From the NCBI GenBank assembly GCA_040756085.1, contig JBFMAE010000334.1:1-22925 (forward strand): a stretch of DNA of 22,925 bases, given 5' to 3'. Numbering within the stretch: the stretch's first letter is position 1; the number at the start of each line of letters is the position of its first letter. The notes under the pieces were generated by a model that ran no database searches, was not told the origin of the DNA, and worked only from the letters and a program-made list of their open reading frames with translations. The position numbers were made by a program, and so were the translations under genes. The stretch comes from JBFMAE01 sp040756085 (GTDB taxonomy: Bacteria > Desulfobacterota > BSN033 > UBA1163). This document shows, piece after piece, positions 1 to 7,501 of this stretch.

Positions 1-36
1 TACGCCGTTTCTGCGAATATGCGCAGAAACGGCGTA
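1..36. repeat. Perfect 15-bp inverted repeat (palindrome) at window edge
   Basis: Arm TACGCCGTTTCTGCG (1-15) is followed by a 6-nt loop (16-21) and its exact reverse complement (22-36). The core TGCGCAG recurs at 74-80 inside a second palindrome, CCTGCGCAGG (72-81). It lies upstream of a tyrosine recombinase gene and could be a recombination site, an element end or a terminator of a gene outside the window. No family is recognised. Confidence 0.85.
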
Positions 37-396
37 TTATGGCACTTTTACCCTTTTTATACTGCTCCATTCCTGCGCAGGTCCAGTTCCTGCCAGAAAA
101 CCAACTGGGGCATGGTGGGCAGTATCCGGTCTGCCAACCGTGTCATAGTAATTTTCGTAGGCCCCAAGTGTTCATGTGGGCCGAAACCCATCTCAAAACC
201 GTGAAGAGACCCGAAGTCAGGGTCTTCGGAGAGGCGCCTGCAGCCGAAAAGAGCAAGCGCCCAGCGTCCGGGTCTAAGGTTCCGGAAGACTCGGAAGGCT
301 GGAACGATTCAATCCGGAAGGGGTTACAGCTTTCTCCCCGATAAAAAGCCTGATTCACTTAACACGCGGTTACCCGGGGCCGGGGGGAATCGGCTC
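37..396. other. Structured spacer of about 360 nt with no convincing gene
   Basis: This G+C-rich stretch separates the edge palindrome from the recombinase gene. Open frames exist on both strands, but none has a good ribosome binding site, a recognisable motif or convincing composition. It holds several hairpins: the palindrome at 72-81, a long stem at 109-144, and CCGAAG/CTTCGG at 211-216 and 224-229. The motif CCGGA recurs between 260 and 330. It may be the recombination-site and leader region of the mobile cassette, or a structured RNA; neither can be decided here. Confidence 0.4.
109..144. other. Long imperfect hairpin (candidate recombination site or RNA stem)
   Basis: Bases 109-122 pair with 131-144 over 14 positions, with one G·A mismatch and two G·U-type pairs, closing an 8-nt loop (123-130). 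A long imperfect stem upstream of a tyrosine recombinase recalls folded single-strand recombination sites such as integron attC, but no attC consensus is seen. Confidence 0.45.
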
Positions 397-1329
397 GTGA
401 AAGAGATGCGGGGTTCGATCAGGTGGCAGACAGCTCAGCTCGCCAAGGCGGTCTTTGAGGCCGGGATCTCCAAGGAGGAAAGGACCAATCCCAGGTCGGA
501 GAAGTATGGGAAGATCAGCTCCTATAAGACTATGGAAACCTACCGGGATGTCTGGAACGATCTTGGGAGGTTTGCGAAGGAGAAGCTTGGGGTCAAAGAC
601 TTAGAAGGAATGAAGGGGGTCCATGTAGCAGCTTTTATGAAAGCCAAGATCGAGGAGGGAGCGAGCAGGCAACACATGGAGAAGATCACAAGCGCCATGT
701 GTGCACTGGAGAGGGCCCTGGAGCGGTTCACCGAGGACAAGCACGGGGTCCCAAAGGAGTACAACTTTTCCGAGAGACTGGAAGTGCTCCACGAGGCTAA
801 GGCTGGAGGAGCTTTGAAAGATGGGTATCACGACCGGGCATACCTGGATCCTGGCCGGGTAATCGCCCACATCAAGGAAGAGAACCACGAGCTGGCGGCT
901 CAAGTGCAGTGGGAGGGAGGAGCACGGCTCGGAGGTGTGTCATTGATCGAACCAGAGCAGCTCCGGGGCCTGAGACCGTATCCATTCACAGGCAAAGAGG
1001 TCGGGGTCTTCTATACACAAGAAAAAGGTGGCAAGGGCGGAGAGGTGCAGGTAAGCCCGGAAACCTACGAGAGAATCCGGGAGCACATCGAGGCACACGG
1101 AAGCTTTTCGATCAATGAGAGGGAGTACCAGCGGGATGTGCATGATGCAGCGATTTCGGCTGGAGAGGACCCGGAAGGCACCCACGGATTCCGGTGGAAC
1201 TTTGCGCAGGAGCGACTGGAAGAATTGGTAGAAAAGGGGAGACTCGATTACGAACAGGCGCGGCAAGAGGTGAGCTGGGAAATGAAGCACGAGCGGGCAT
1301 CTATCACCGATCACTATTTAGGGAGATAG
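397..1329 (+). CDS. Tyrosine recombinase (phage-integrase family), mobile-element type
   Basis: This 310-residue protein carries the catalytic set of tyrosine recombinases. Arg177 lies in GGARLGG, a Lys in GGKGGEV (about 213), His263 and Arg266 in HGFRW, His298 in KHER, and the nucleophile Tyr307 in DHYLG, three residues from the end. The N-terminal half (about 40-130) is helical and fits a core-binding domain. The start is GTG at 397 behind a G-rich Shine-Dalgarno-like run; ATG at 406 is the alternative. The gene heads a tight block of four same-strand genes and lies downstream of a palindrome and hairpins. It differs clearly from the integrase at 3069-4184, so two recombination modules sit side by side. 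Family assignment is firm; target and subfamily are unknown. Confidence 0.85.
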   Translation: MKEMRGSIRWQTAQLAKAVFEAGISKEERTNPRSEKYGKISSYKTMETYRDVWNDLGRFAKEKLGVKDLEGMKGVHVAAFMKAKIEEGASRQHMEKITSAMCALERALERFTEDKHGVPKEYNFSERLEVLHEAKAGGALKDGYHDRAYLDPGRVIAHIKEENHELAAQVQWEGGARLGGVSLIEPEQLRGLRPYPFTGKEVGVFYTQEKGGKGGEVQVSPETYERIREHIEAHGSFSINEREYQRDVHDAAISAGEDPEGTHGFRWNFAQERLEELVEKGRLDYEQARQEVSWEMKHERASITDHYLGR

Positions 1330-1453
1330 AAACATCGACCCAATCAACATCATTTCGGATCTCTCACGCACAAACGACCAGAAGCGCCGGCGACTCCTGC
1401 GCTGGTTCGCCAAGCAGGCAACCCTTACGCAGATTGAGATCCTTGATTCCACG

Positions 1454-1825
1454 GTGGCCAATTACCATCAACTCAAGTCAGAGGTCCCAAACCTGAACCG
1501 GGCGCAGCTTCATTACTTGGCCCTGATAAAAGTGCTGGCCAATATGACAGCTCTCGAAAAGGCGCACACTCGGAAGGCTGCCGGCCACGACCTTGAACCC
1601 CTGCGCAAGATCACCAGGATACAGGCGGAACGGATCAGGGCGCTGAAGAAAAAGAAGGAAAGTCCGAAACGAAGGGAGCTTGTATCTCTTTGGGGGCTTG
1701 TAAAACAGTTGCGCATGGAAGAAGGCTTAAGCTTCCGGGATATTGCGGCATTTCTTAAGAGGCACAAGAGCTTCAAGATAAACTACGCTTATATACAGCG
1801 CGTCTGGAAGGAATTAGAGGGCTGA
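1454..1825 (+). CDS. Hypothetical protein with C-terminal helix-turn-helix; true start probably upstream
   Basis: From the GTG at 1454 the product is 123 residues. The C-terminal part (about 83-123) has a helix-turn-helix look: GLSFRDIAAFLKRHK, then NYAYIQRVWKEL, as in recombination-directionality or plasmid DNA-binding proteins. A basic stretch (KKKKES) lies mid-protein. The frame stays open back to 1322, and the extension (DQKRRRLLRWFAKQATLTQ) looks coding. It contains no ATG, GTG or TTG, so translation may begin at a rare codon such as ATC 1334, eight bases after GGGAG, or be coupled to the end of the recombinase gene. The next gene starts four bases after its stop. A DNA-binding accessory role for the recombinase is inference. 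Confidence 0.6.
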   Translation: MANYHQLKSEVPNLNRAQLHYLALIKVLANMTALEKAHTRKAAGHDLEPLRKITRIQAERIRALKKKKESPKRRELVSLWGLVKQLRMEEGLSFRDIAAFLKRHKSFKINYAYIQRVWKELEG

Positions 1826-1828
1826 TCC

Positions 1829-2158
1829 ATGTTTGGAAGCGACCCCAGGATTGAGCGGATCCTCGACATCACTGAGAAGCTCCTGTCCCTTGCGACAAAA
1901 CAAATGCAAGAAAACGCTCGCTGGCAGAACATGACCGATAAGACCCTGGAAAAGATCAACCGCACCCTCCAAGACGTAGCTTATCAGATAGATCACGTGG
2001 ATAACGGCATGGAATCTGGGCTGCTGGTCAAATTCGAGGAGGCAAAGAGGGGCATCGACGATCTCGCTGCCGCGATCGAGGATCGTGCAAAGCTCCAAGC
2101 TGAGATCATCAAACTGAAAGAAATTCTCAACCGAAAGAATAGAAGGGCAGAAAAATGA
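1829..2158 (+). CDS. Hypothetical coiled-coil protein
   Basis: This 109-residue, highly charged protein is predicted by eye to be almost entirely alpha-helical. Hydrophobic heptad spacing appears in ILDITEKLLSLATKQM and again in LQAEIIKLKEILNRK at the C-terminus. There is no signal peptide or membrane segment. It begins four bases after the stop of the helix-turn-helix gene, and its TGA overlaps the ATG of the next gene (ATGA), so translation is probably coupled. I do not recognise the family. Oligomerisation, or bridging the recombinase and accessory protein, is possible but unproven. Confidence 0.6.
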   Translation: MFGSDPRIERILDITEKLLSLATKQMQENARWQNMTDKTLEKINRTLQDVAYQIDHVDNGMESGLLVKFEEAKRGIDDLAAAIEDRAKLQAEIIKLKEILNRKNRRAEK

Positions 2159-2646
2159 CCGAAACCCTACAGGAGTTTTTACAGAGGACAGACATTTTCT
2201 TCCCTGAACGTCGGATAAAGGAGTTCCCAAGGGTTATTGATCTGGAAAAGGGGTTGAGCGTCTCTATCGTGCAGCGGCTTGAGATTGTGGGAAGCACGTC
2301 GTCCAGAACCGTCCGGCCGGGGTACATGAAGCCCCTTTTTGGAACCCTGTCATTTGAGCGCGTGCCTTTCATCCGGAACATAACGGATGCCATCAGGTTC
2401 CGGGAGATGATCGGAGGCTTCGCATCAAAGGTCCTTAGCACAAAGGAGCTCGTCCGTATTATCACTAACTCCGGTACTGTGACGGGCAGTTATTTATCAG
2501 AGGAAGGCATTCCTTACCTCGATATCAGTGCGGAGACCAGTGGAGATCAACAGGCTTGGACCCTCCGTCTTGACAGATACGAGTGCAGGGTCATCTCTTC
2601 CATCCTGGGACGGGTTCTCAGTGATTGTGAGTTTCCTTACCCCTGA
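2155..2646 (+). CDS. Hypothetical protein, last gene of the recombinase block
   Basis: The 163-residue product starts with an ATG overlapping the preceding stop codon (ATGA), a strong sign of operon membership. It has mixed alpha/beta character with short hydrophobic strands and no membrane helix, signal peptide or metal-binding cluster. GSTSSRTVRPGY and ITNSGTVTGSYLSEEG look like loop or turn regions. I recognise no family. Its position in a mobile cassette suggests an element-specific role, or a cargo role such as defence or immunity, but no motif supports a choice. The 94 bases after it, up to the excisionase start, hold nothing recognisable. Confidence 0.55.
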   Translation: MTETLQEFLQRTDIFFPERRIKEFPRVIDLEKGLSVSIVQRLEIVGSTSSRTVRPGYMKPLFGTLSFERVPFIRNITDAIRFREMIGGFASKVLSTKELVRIITNSGTVTGSYLSEEGIPYLDISAETSGDQQAWTLRLDRYECRVISSILGRVLSDCEFPYP

Positions 2647-2740
2647 GTCTATCAGGTCCACCGGATTTTGAGGCGGTAAAGGAGATGGACGTCTCGAAGC
2701 ACGAGGGGAAACTCAAAGGCAAGGCAATGGTTTGAAGGCT

Positions 2741-3082
2741 ATGGAAAAGGAATTTTTGAATATCAACGAAGTCTCCGACTACCTGGGAATCAAGAAATCA
2801 TCCCTCTACTCCAGAGTCGAGAAGAAAGAGATCCCTCACTACAGGGTAGGCCGCCTCATCCGTTTCAAGAAATCTGAGATAGATCCCTGGATGGAAAAAT
2901 TTAAATCCGAGCCCCTGGATCTTCATGCAGAGGCTAGGAGAATCCTGAAAGGCTCCATAGATATCGACGCCATAGTCAATAAAGGTATTGCAGAGGTGAA
3001 GGGTTTGAATTATACTCCCAGTCCAGGGAGATCAGACCGAATCAAGGGCCTCGGAAAGGAGGTCAAAAATGGGTCTATATAA
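2741..3082 (+). CDS. Excisionase-family (MerR-like, HTH_17) DNA-binding protein
   Basis: The 113-residue product begins with the hallmark of excisionase-type winged helix proteins: LNINEVSDYLGIKKSSLY (about 6-23), then IPHYRVGRLIRFKKSEID (about 31-48), which gives helix, turn, helix and wing. Such proteins bend attachment-site DNA and bias integrases toward excision, or act as repressors. The basic C-terminal half (RILKG…GRSDRIKGLGKEVKNG) is specific to this protein. The ATG at 2741 is chosen; an in-frame TTG nine bases upstream is possible. Its 3' end overlaps the integrase by 14 bases, so the two are coupled as in many integrated elements. Family is firm; the directional role is inferred from context. 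Confidence 0.8.
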   Translation: MEKEFLNINEVSDYLGIKKSSLYSRVEKKEIPHYRVGRLIRFKKSEIDPWMEKFKSEPLDLHAEARRILKGSIDIDAIVNKGIAEVKGLNYTPSPGRSDRIKGLGKEVKNGSI

Positions 3083-4168
3083 GAGAGGCTCGGTCTGGTG
3101 GATGGACTTTGTCTACAGGGGAAAAAGAGTTAGGAAGTCAACAGAAACAGAAGATCGGAAGTTAGCACACAGGATTTACGACAAGATAAAGGGCGAAATT
3201 GCAGAGGGGAAGTGGTTTCCAGAACAGATTGAACAGGAGAAGGTATTCTTCAAGGATGTCATGCTAAGATACCTCGAACAGTATTCAAAGCCCAATAAGG
3301 TTCATAAAACCTATATCCGAGACGATGGGATTTGGAAGAACCATTTCAAGGATTATTTTGGAGAGATGACCTTGGATGAAATCACCAGAAAAGTGGTTTC
3401 AAATTATAAAACCAAACGCCAAGATGACGGAGCAAAACCTAAGACCATCAATAGTGAATTGACACTCCTTCATCATGTACTTAGATTGGCGATTCAGGAA
3501 TGGGAAGTGTTCCAAGGTCCGAATCCTGTTGATGGAGTATCGAAGTTGAAGGTCAATAACTTGATCGAAAGATGGATGTCCTTTGAGGAAGAGGAAAAAC
3601 TCCTTGAACACTCTCTTGACTGGATGAAACCCATCCTTATCCTCGGTATCGAGACGGGAATGAGACAGTCAGAACTTTTGGATCTGAGATGGTCAAACGT
3701 CAACCTATTTGAGAAAACCATTACTATCCTTGAACAGAAGAACAGAGATAAATCTGTCCTGCCTCTTACCGACATGGCGATGGAGATCCTCAAGGCAAGA
3801 GCCAAGGTTAGAAGCATTCACGATGATCTTGTTTTCTTCAACAAGAACGGAAACAAGATTGACGCCCGTGACCTTCTCCGCGCCTTTTACTCCGCTTGCA
3901 AAAAGGCCAAGATTAAGAACCTCCGTTGGCATGATGCTACACGCCATACCTTTGCATCAAGAGCTTGTCAAGGCGGTGTAGACCTTTACGCACTGGCAAA
4001 GCTGGGGAGATGGAAATCCCTCCAGATGGTTCAGAGGTATGCCCATCACAACACATCAAGTCTAATGCCTGGGATCAAAATCTTGAACGAACAGAGACGG
4101 ACCTGTCACAAATCTGTCACAGTTCAAGAAAAAGGGGTCACGATCGAATCGCAACCCCTTGATATTAT

Positions 4169-4184
<16 letters not shown>
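3069..4184 (+). CDS. Site-specific tyrosine integrase of a tRNA-targeting element
   Basis: The 371-residue product has the layout of prophage/island integrases. An N-terminal arm-binding-like segment (3-50, YKRGSVWWMDF) is followed by a core-binding domain (about 60-165) and a catalytic domain. Visible active-site residues are Arg199 (TGMRQSELLDLRW), a Lys in EQKNRDKS (about 224-228), His288, Arg292, Trp315 and the nucleophile Tyr324 (QRYAHH). The usual HxxR box reads HDATR, with one extra residue between His and Arg. A tail of about 45 residues follows the catalytic Tyr; its last codons (GSGG-stop) are encoded by the 3' end of the tRNA-fMet gene, so the gene runs into its own attachment site. 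It overlaps the excisionase gene. Base composition is closer to the chromosome than to the cassette at 1-2646. Confidence 0.92.
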
Positions 4185-4245
<61 letters not shown>

Positions 4246-4254
4246 ATTATTTTA

Positions 4255-4283
4255 TTCTTAATCTATCCATGAAAATTTGTCAA
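4255..4283 (-). promoter_or_regulatory. Sigma70-type promoter of tRNA-fMet
   Basis: On the minus strand a perfect -35 TTGACA (4283-4278) and -10 TAAGAA (4260-4255) are separated by 17 bases. The -10 box ends nine bases before the first tRNA base (4245), giving a very short 5' leader. Confidence 0.75.
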
Positions 4284-4319
4284 CCCCTTCGACTTCGGCG
4301 AGATCATTCGAGCCATTCG

Positions 4320-4347
4320 GGCTAAAGGCAAATTCCTGCCTTCAGCC
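4320..4347. other. Hairpin between divergent tRNA-fMet and lptF promoters
   Basis: GGCT-A-AAGGCA (4320-4330) pairs with TGCCTT-C-AGCC (4337-4347): ten base pairs, one mismatch and a 6-nt loop. It lies between the two divergent -35 boxes and may be a regulatory site or a dispersed repeat. Confidence 0.45.
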
Positions 4348-4361
4348 AGAGAGCCGAGAGG

Positions 4362-4390
4362 TTGACAACCCTGAATCTCTTCCGTAGAAT
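4362..4390 (+). promoter_or_regulatory. Near-consensus sigma70 promoter of lptFG, very close to the start codon
   Basis: TTGACA (4362-4367), a 17-base spacer and TAGAAT (4385-4390) make a near-consensus promoter. The lptF ATG is at 4399, so transcription would start at or just before it, giving a leaderless or nearly leaderless mRNA. The -35 is embedded in the small palindrome GGTTGACAACC (4360-4370). Confidence 0.75.
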
Positions 4391-4398
4391 ACTCTTAA

Positions 4399-5580
4399 AT
4401 GAAAAAAACCACCTATCTCTATATCCTCAAGGAGATCCTCCCCATCTTTCTCATCGGCCTGATGACCTTTACCATCATCCTCCTGATGGATAAGATTCTC
4501 AGACTGATTGAACTGATTGTGAACAGAGATGGGAGTCTAACTAATATTTTAATGCTCTTCATCTTCATCTCCCCCTCCTTCCTTGTCTTCACCATCCCGG
4601 TTGCGGTTCTCCTAGGAACCCTCCTCACCCTTGGAAGGTTATCCGGAGATAGTGAAATTGTCGCCTTCAAGGCCTCTGGAATCAGTCTTTATCAGCTCTT
4701 TCTTCCCATCTCCATTTTCTCCGTCCTCGCCTGCCTCCTCACGAGTTTTTTAGTCTTTTACGGACTCCCCTGGGGGAACATGGGATTTAAAGCCACGCTC
4801 TATCTCATTGCCCAATCCAAGGCAAACATTGAGATAAAAGAAAGAGTTTTTAATGATGTCTTTGATGGTCTGGTGGTCTATGTGGATAAAGTTCCGGTTC
4901 AGGGGAAACGGTTGGAAGGAATCTTAATCTATGACGAAAGAGACAAAGAAAAGTTCAATACGATTTTTGCCAGAGAGGGTTTTCTTGTCAATAATCCCGA
5001 ATCTCAAGAAGTCATTTTAAGACTCAGCCATGGAGATATCCATCGATTTGAACCCCGGACCAATGTCTTTCAAAAAGTTAAATTTGACACCTACGATTTA
5101 AAGCTTGAACTGGCCAAAGCCTATATTGCGATGGGAAAGAAGCTCAAAGAACATGAGATGTCGATTGATGAAATTAAAGAGAAGATAGATAATATGGAGA
5201 AGAAAGGAATCGACACCACTCCTCAGCAGGTTGAACTTCACAAGCGATATGCCATCCCCTTCGCCTGTATCGTTTTTGGTCTCCTTGGAGTCCCTCTGGG
5301 TATTCAACCCCGTCGTTCAGGAAAATCCTACGGGTTTGTCTTCAGCATTCTCATCCTGTTGGCTTACTATATCTCCCTCATTGCTTTCGAAATCCTCGCC
5401 ATGCGCAAAACCATCCCACCTTTCCTGGCGGGCTGGGCACCCAACTTCCTCTTCGGAAGTCTCGGTATCTACCTTCTGATCAAGGCGGTCAACGAATCGC
5501 CTTTTAAACCAGCAGTATGGCTGATCGCGGGCATCGAATTCATTCAGAAGAAGTGGAAAGGGTTCTTCGGCGATGTTTGA
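4399..5580 (+). CDS. lptF: LPS export permease LptF (YjgP/YjgQ family)
   Basis: LptF and LptG form the inner-membrane part of the LptB2FG ABC transporter, which extracts lipopolysaccharide and passes it to LptC/LptA. The 393-residue product has the family layout. The N-terminus (YILKEILPIFLIGLMTF) leads into about three membrane helices, with the signature GDSEIVAFKASGISLYQL near residues 84-101. A periplasmic beta-jellyroll domain follows (about 130-270), then three C-terminal helices (about 290-370). A basic segment (KLKEHEMSIDEIKEKI) sits before the last helices. The ATG at 4399 fits family N-termini and lies nine bases after a -10 box, with no Shine-Dalgarno sequence. It overlaps lptG by eight bases. 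Identity is firm; LptF versus LptG is assigned by gene order. Confidence 0.93.
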   Translation: MKKTTYLYILKEILPIFLIGLMTFTIILLMDKILRLIELIVNRDGSLTNILMLFIFISPSFLVFTIPVAVLLGTLLTLGRLSGDSEIVAFKASGISLYQLFLPISIFSVLACLLTSFLVFYGLPWGNMGFKATLYLIAQSKANIEIKERVFNDVFDGLVVYVDKVPVQGKRLEGILIYDERDKEKFNTIFAREGFLVNNPESQEVILRLSHGDIHRFEPRTNVFQKVKFDTYDLKLELAKAYIAMGKKLKEHEMSIDEIKEKIDNMEKKGIDTTPQQVELHKRYAIPFACIVFGLLGVPLGIQPRRSGKSYGFVFSILILLAYYISLIAFEILAMRKTIPPFLAGWAPNFLFGSLGIYLLIKAVNESPFKPAVWLIAGIEFIQKKWKGFFGDV

Positions 5581-6667
5581 AAGTCATCGGATCCTCTACC
5601 GATATATCATTCGTGAATATCTAAAAGTCTTCGGCCTGAGCCTGAGCGGTCTGATCCTCATTTATGTCGTCGTCCTCTTCTTCCAAAAGATGAGTCTCTT
5701 TATCAAACATCAGGCTCCTTTCTACCTGATTTTCGAATACCTTCTTTATAAGATTCCAGAAGTAACTTTCCAGTGGAACCTTCCCTATGCAGTTTTGCTT
5801 GCCACCCTTCTCACCCTTGGAACGCTCTCCCGGCAAAGCGAGATCACTGCCTTTAAAGCTGGGGGGATCAGCCTCTACCGGATCACACTCCCTTTGTTCT
5901 TCATTGCCCTCATCATCAGCTTCTTCTCCTTTCTAGGCAATGAGTACCTCGTTCCCCTGACCGATCAGAAAACCCGTTATCTTCTGTCCGTCAAGGTGAG
6001 GAAGGAACCGCCAACAAGTTTCTTCAAGAACTACAAGATCTGGTATCACAGCGACCATCGCATCTTCAATATTCAGCTTCTCGACCCGGAGAAAAAAGTA
6101 TTAAAAGGGTTCACCCTTTATGAATTTGACAACCAGTTTCGATGCACTCAACGGGTGGATGCCCGTGAGGCAAAATGGGTGAACGGAAAATGGCGATTGT
6201 ATCATGGAGCGATAAGAAATTTTGATGAAAGCGGTTCGATGCAAATGACCCCTTTTAATGAGATGGAATTTCTCATAAAGGAAAAATGGGAATCTTTCCA
6301 AAATATCGAACGGCCCTCAGAAGAGATGAGTTATACGATGCTCCAGAACTATATTCAAAAAATCCAGGCCTTGGGTTACGATGCGACCCGTTACCTGGTC
6401 GCTTTATATTCGAAACTCTCCTACCCCCTCCTGAACTTGATCATGGTTTTAATCGGTATCCCCTTTGCCCTGAAGACAGGCCGCTCAGGAGGAGTGGCTC
6501 TGAGCATCGGGATCAGTGTGATGATCGGTTTTGCTTATGGTGTGACCTTTTATGTCTTCATCTCCTTCGGAAAATCAGGGATCCTTTCCCCTTTCCTCGC
6601 CTCATGGATTCCCACAATGCTCTTCGGTCTGGCCGGGATCTTCACCTTGATGAGCGTCCGGCAATAA
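5573..6667 (+). CDS. lptG: LPS export permease LptG (YjgP/YjgQ family)
   Basis: This is the 364-residue second half of the LptFG permease pair. It shows the same fold as LptF: N-terminal YIIREYLKVFGLSLSGLILIYVV, the family segment SRQSEITAFKAGGISLYRI, a central periplasmic beta-rich domain (about 130-260) and three C-terminal helices ending near residue 362. The eight-base overlap with lptF implies translational coupling and equal synthesis of the two subunits. The ATP-binding partner LptB is not in the window. A block of 7-bp repeats begins five bases after its stop codon. Confidence in the family is very high. Confidence 0.93.
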   Translation: MFESHRILYRYIIREYLKVFGLSLSGLILIYVVVLFFQKMSLFIKHQAPFYLIFEYLLYKIPEVTFQWNLPYAVLLATLLTLGTLSRQSEITAFKAGGISLYRITLPLFFIALIISFFSFLGNEYLVPLTDQKTRYLLSVKVRKEPPTSFFKNYKIWYHSDHRIFNIQLLDPEKKVLKGFTLYEFDNQFRCTQRVDAREAKWVNGKWRLYHGAIRNFDESGSMQMTPFNEMEFLIKEKWESFQNIERPSEEMSYTMLQNYIQKIQALGYDATRYLVALYSKLSYPLLNLIMVLIGIPFALKTGRSGGVALSIGISVMIGFAYGVTFYVFISFGKSGILSPFLASWIPTMLFGLAGIFTLMSVRQ

Positions 6668-6671
6668 TCCC

Positions 6672-6748
6672 AGATTTAAGATGGCAGATCGCAGATTGTA
6701 GATTGAAAAATGATAAATCTGAAATCTAAAATCGGAAATCTTAAATGG
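6672..6748. repeat. Degenerate 7-bp repeat array arranged as two inverted halves
   Basis: Eleven 7-bp units fit in one phase. The first five (6672-6706) begin AGAT (AGATTTA, AGATGGC and so on). After one intermediate unit, those from 6714 on resemble the reverse complement (TAAATCT, GAAATCT). The array fills the space between the convergent lptG and ccdA genes and could fold into a long imperfect hairpin, possibly acting as a bidirectional terminator. Confidence 0.75.
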
Positions 6749-6753
6749 GAACA

Positions 6754-7482
6754 TTAGGGATTGGTAAGGATGTTGAAATAGGCGTTGATCTCTCTGAAAG
6801 TGTCGGTAAGAAAGAGAATCCCAATGGCAATTAAAAATAACCCGCTCACAATGGTAATCATCCTCATATATCGTTTGATCCGATCAAAAGCAGAAAGGAA
6901 TGTATTAAAAGCCAGGGAGGAGAAAAAAAACGGAACCGCCAGACCCATAGAATAAACGGCCAGCAGCCAGATGCCTGTGGTAAAACTCTGCGATGCACTG
7001 GCATAGATAAGGATGGTTGAGAGAATCGGTCCGATACAGGGTGTCCATCCTGCCGCAAAGATAATCCCGACCATAAAAGAACCCACATAACCCAAAGGTT
7101 TTTTTCTCAATTCAAACCTCTTCTCCATTTGTAAAAAGGGAAGGGTTAGGATTCCGGTAAAATGAATTCCAAGGATGATGATCAACACCCCTCCTCCTTT
7201 CATAATCCAGTATTGATATCGGGCCAGTAACTGGCCCAAATAAGAGGCAGAGGCACCCATCAGGATAAAAACCGTTGAAAACCCGATGATGAATAGCAAA
7301 GAATGGGAGACGGTGGCCCACCTCAGTTTTGTTCTGCTTTCTTCATCAGTAAGTTCCTTGAAAGAAACCCCTGTGATGTAGGTGAGATAGGAGGGGATCA
7401 GTGGAAGGACGCAGGGCGAAACGAAGGAAAGCACCCCTGCTGAGAAGGCGATGAGCGTTGAAATCTCCTGTGCCTGGTTCAT
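6754..7482 (-). CDS. ccdA: Cytochrome c biogenesis / thiol-disulfide transmembrane protein CcdA
   Basis: CcdA (short DsbD-like family) carries reducing equivalents from cytoplasmic thioredoxin across the inner membrane to periplasmic thiol proteins such as cytochrome c maturation factors. The 242-residue product has six hydrophobic helices. The paired redox cysteines lie in conserved proline contexts: FVSPCVLPLIPSY near the N-terminus and AGWTPCIGPILS mid-protein. The ATG at 7482 is preferred; the frame is open to about 7524, but that upstream part overlaps a good promoter, and family members begin close to this Met. No thioredoxin-like partner (ResA, CcsX) or ResB/Ccs gene is adjacent, so the substrate is unknown. 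It converges on lptG and diverges from the MTH1187-family gene. Confidence 0.9.
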   Translation of the reverse strand: MNQAQEISTLIAFSAGVLSFVSPCVLPLIPSYLTYITGVSFKELTDEESRTKLRWATVSHSLLFIIGFSTVFILMGASASYLGQLLARYQYWIMKGGGVLIIILGIHFTGILTLPFLQMEKRFELRKKPLGYVGSFMVGIIFAAGWTPCIGPILSTILIYASASQSFTTGIWLLAVYSMGLAVPFFFSSLAFNTFLSAFDRIKRYMRMITIVSGLFLIAIGILFLTDTFREINAYFNILTNP

Positions 7483-7501
7483 AGAGTTTCTCAAATATGA
7501 T

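Noticed and set aside
39..344. Open frame of 101 codons in the left structured region
   Set aside because: No ribosome binding site, no recognisable domain, unusual composition, and strong hairpins within it; not called as a gene.
1..4168. Second copy of the tRNA-fMet 3' end (other att site)
   Set aside because: No stretch in this interval matches the tRNA 3' half, so the left boundary of the element cannot be placed in this window.
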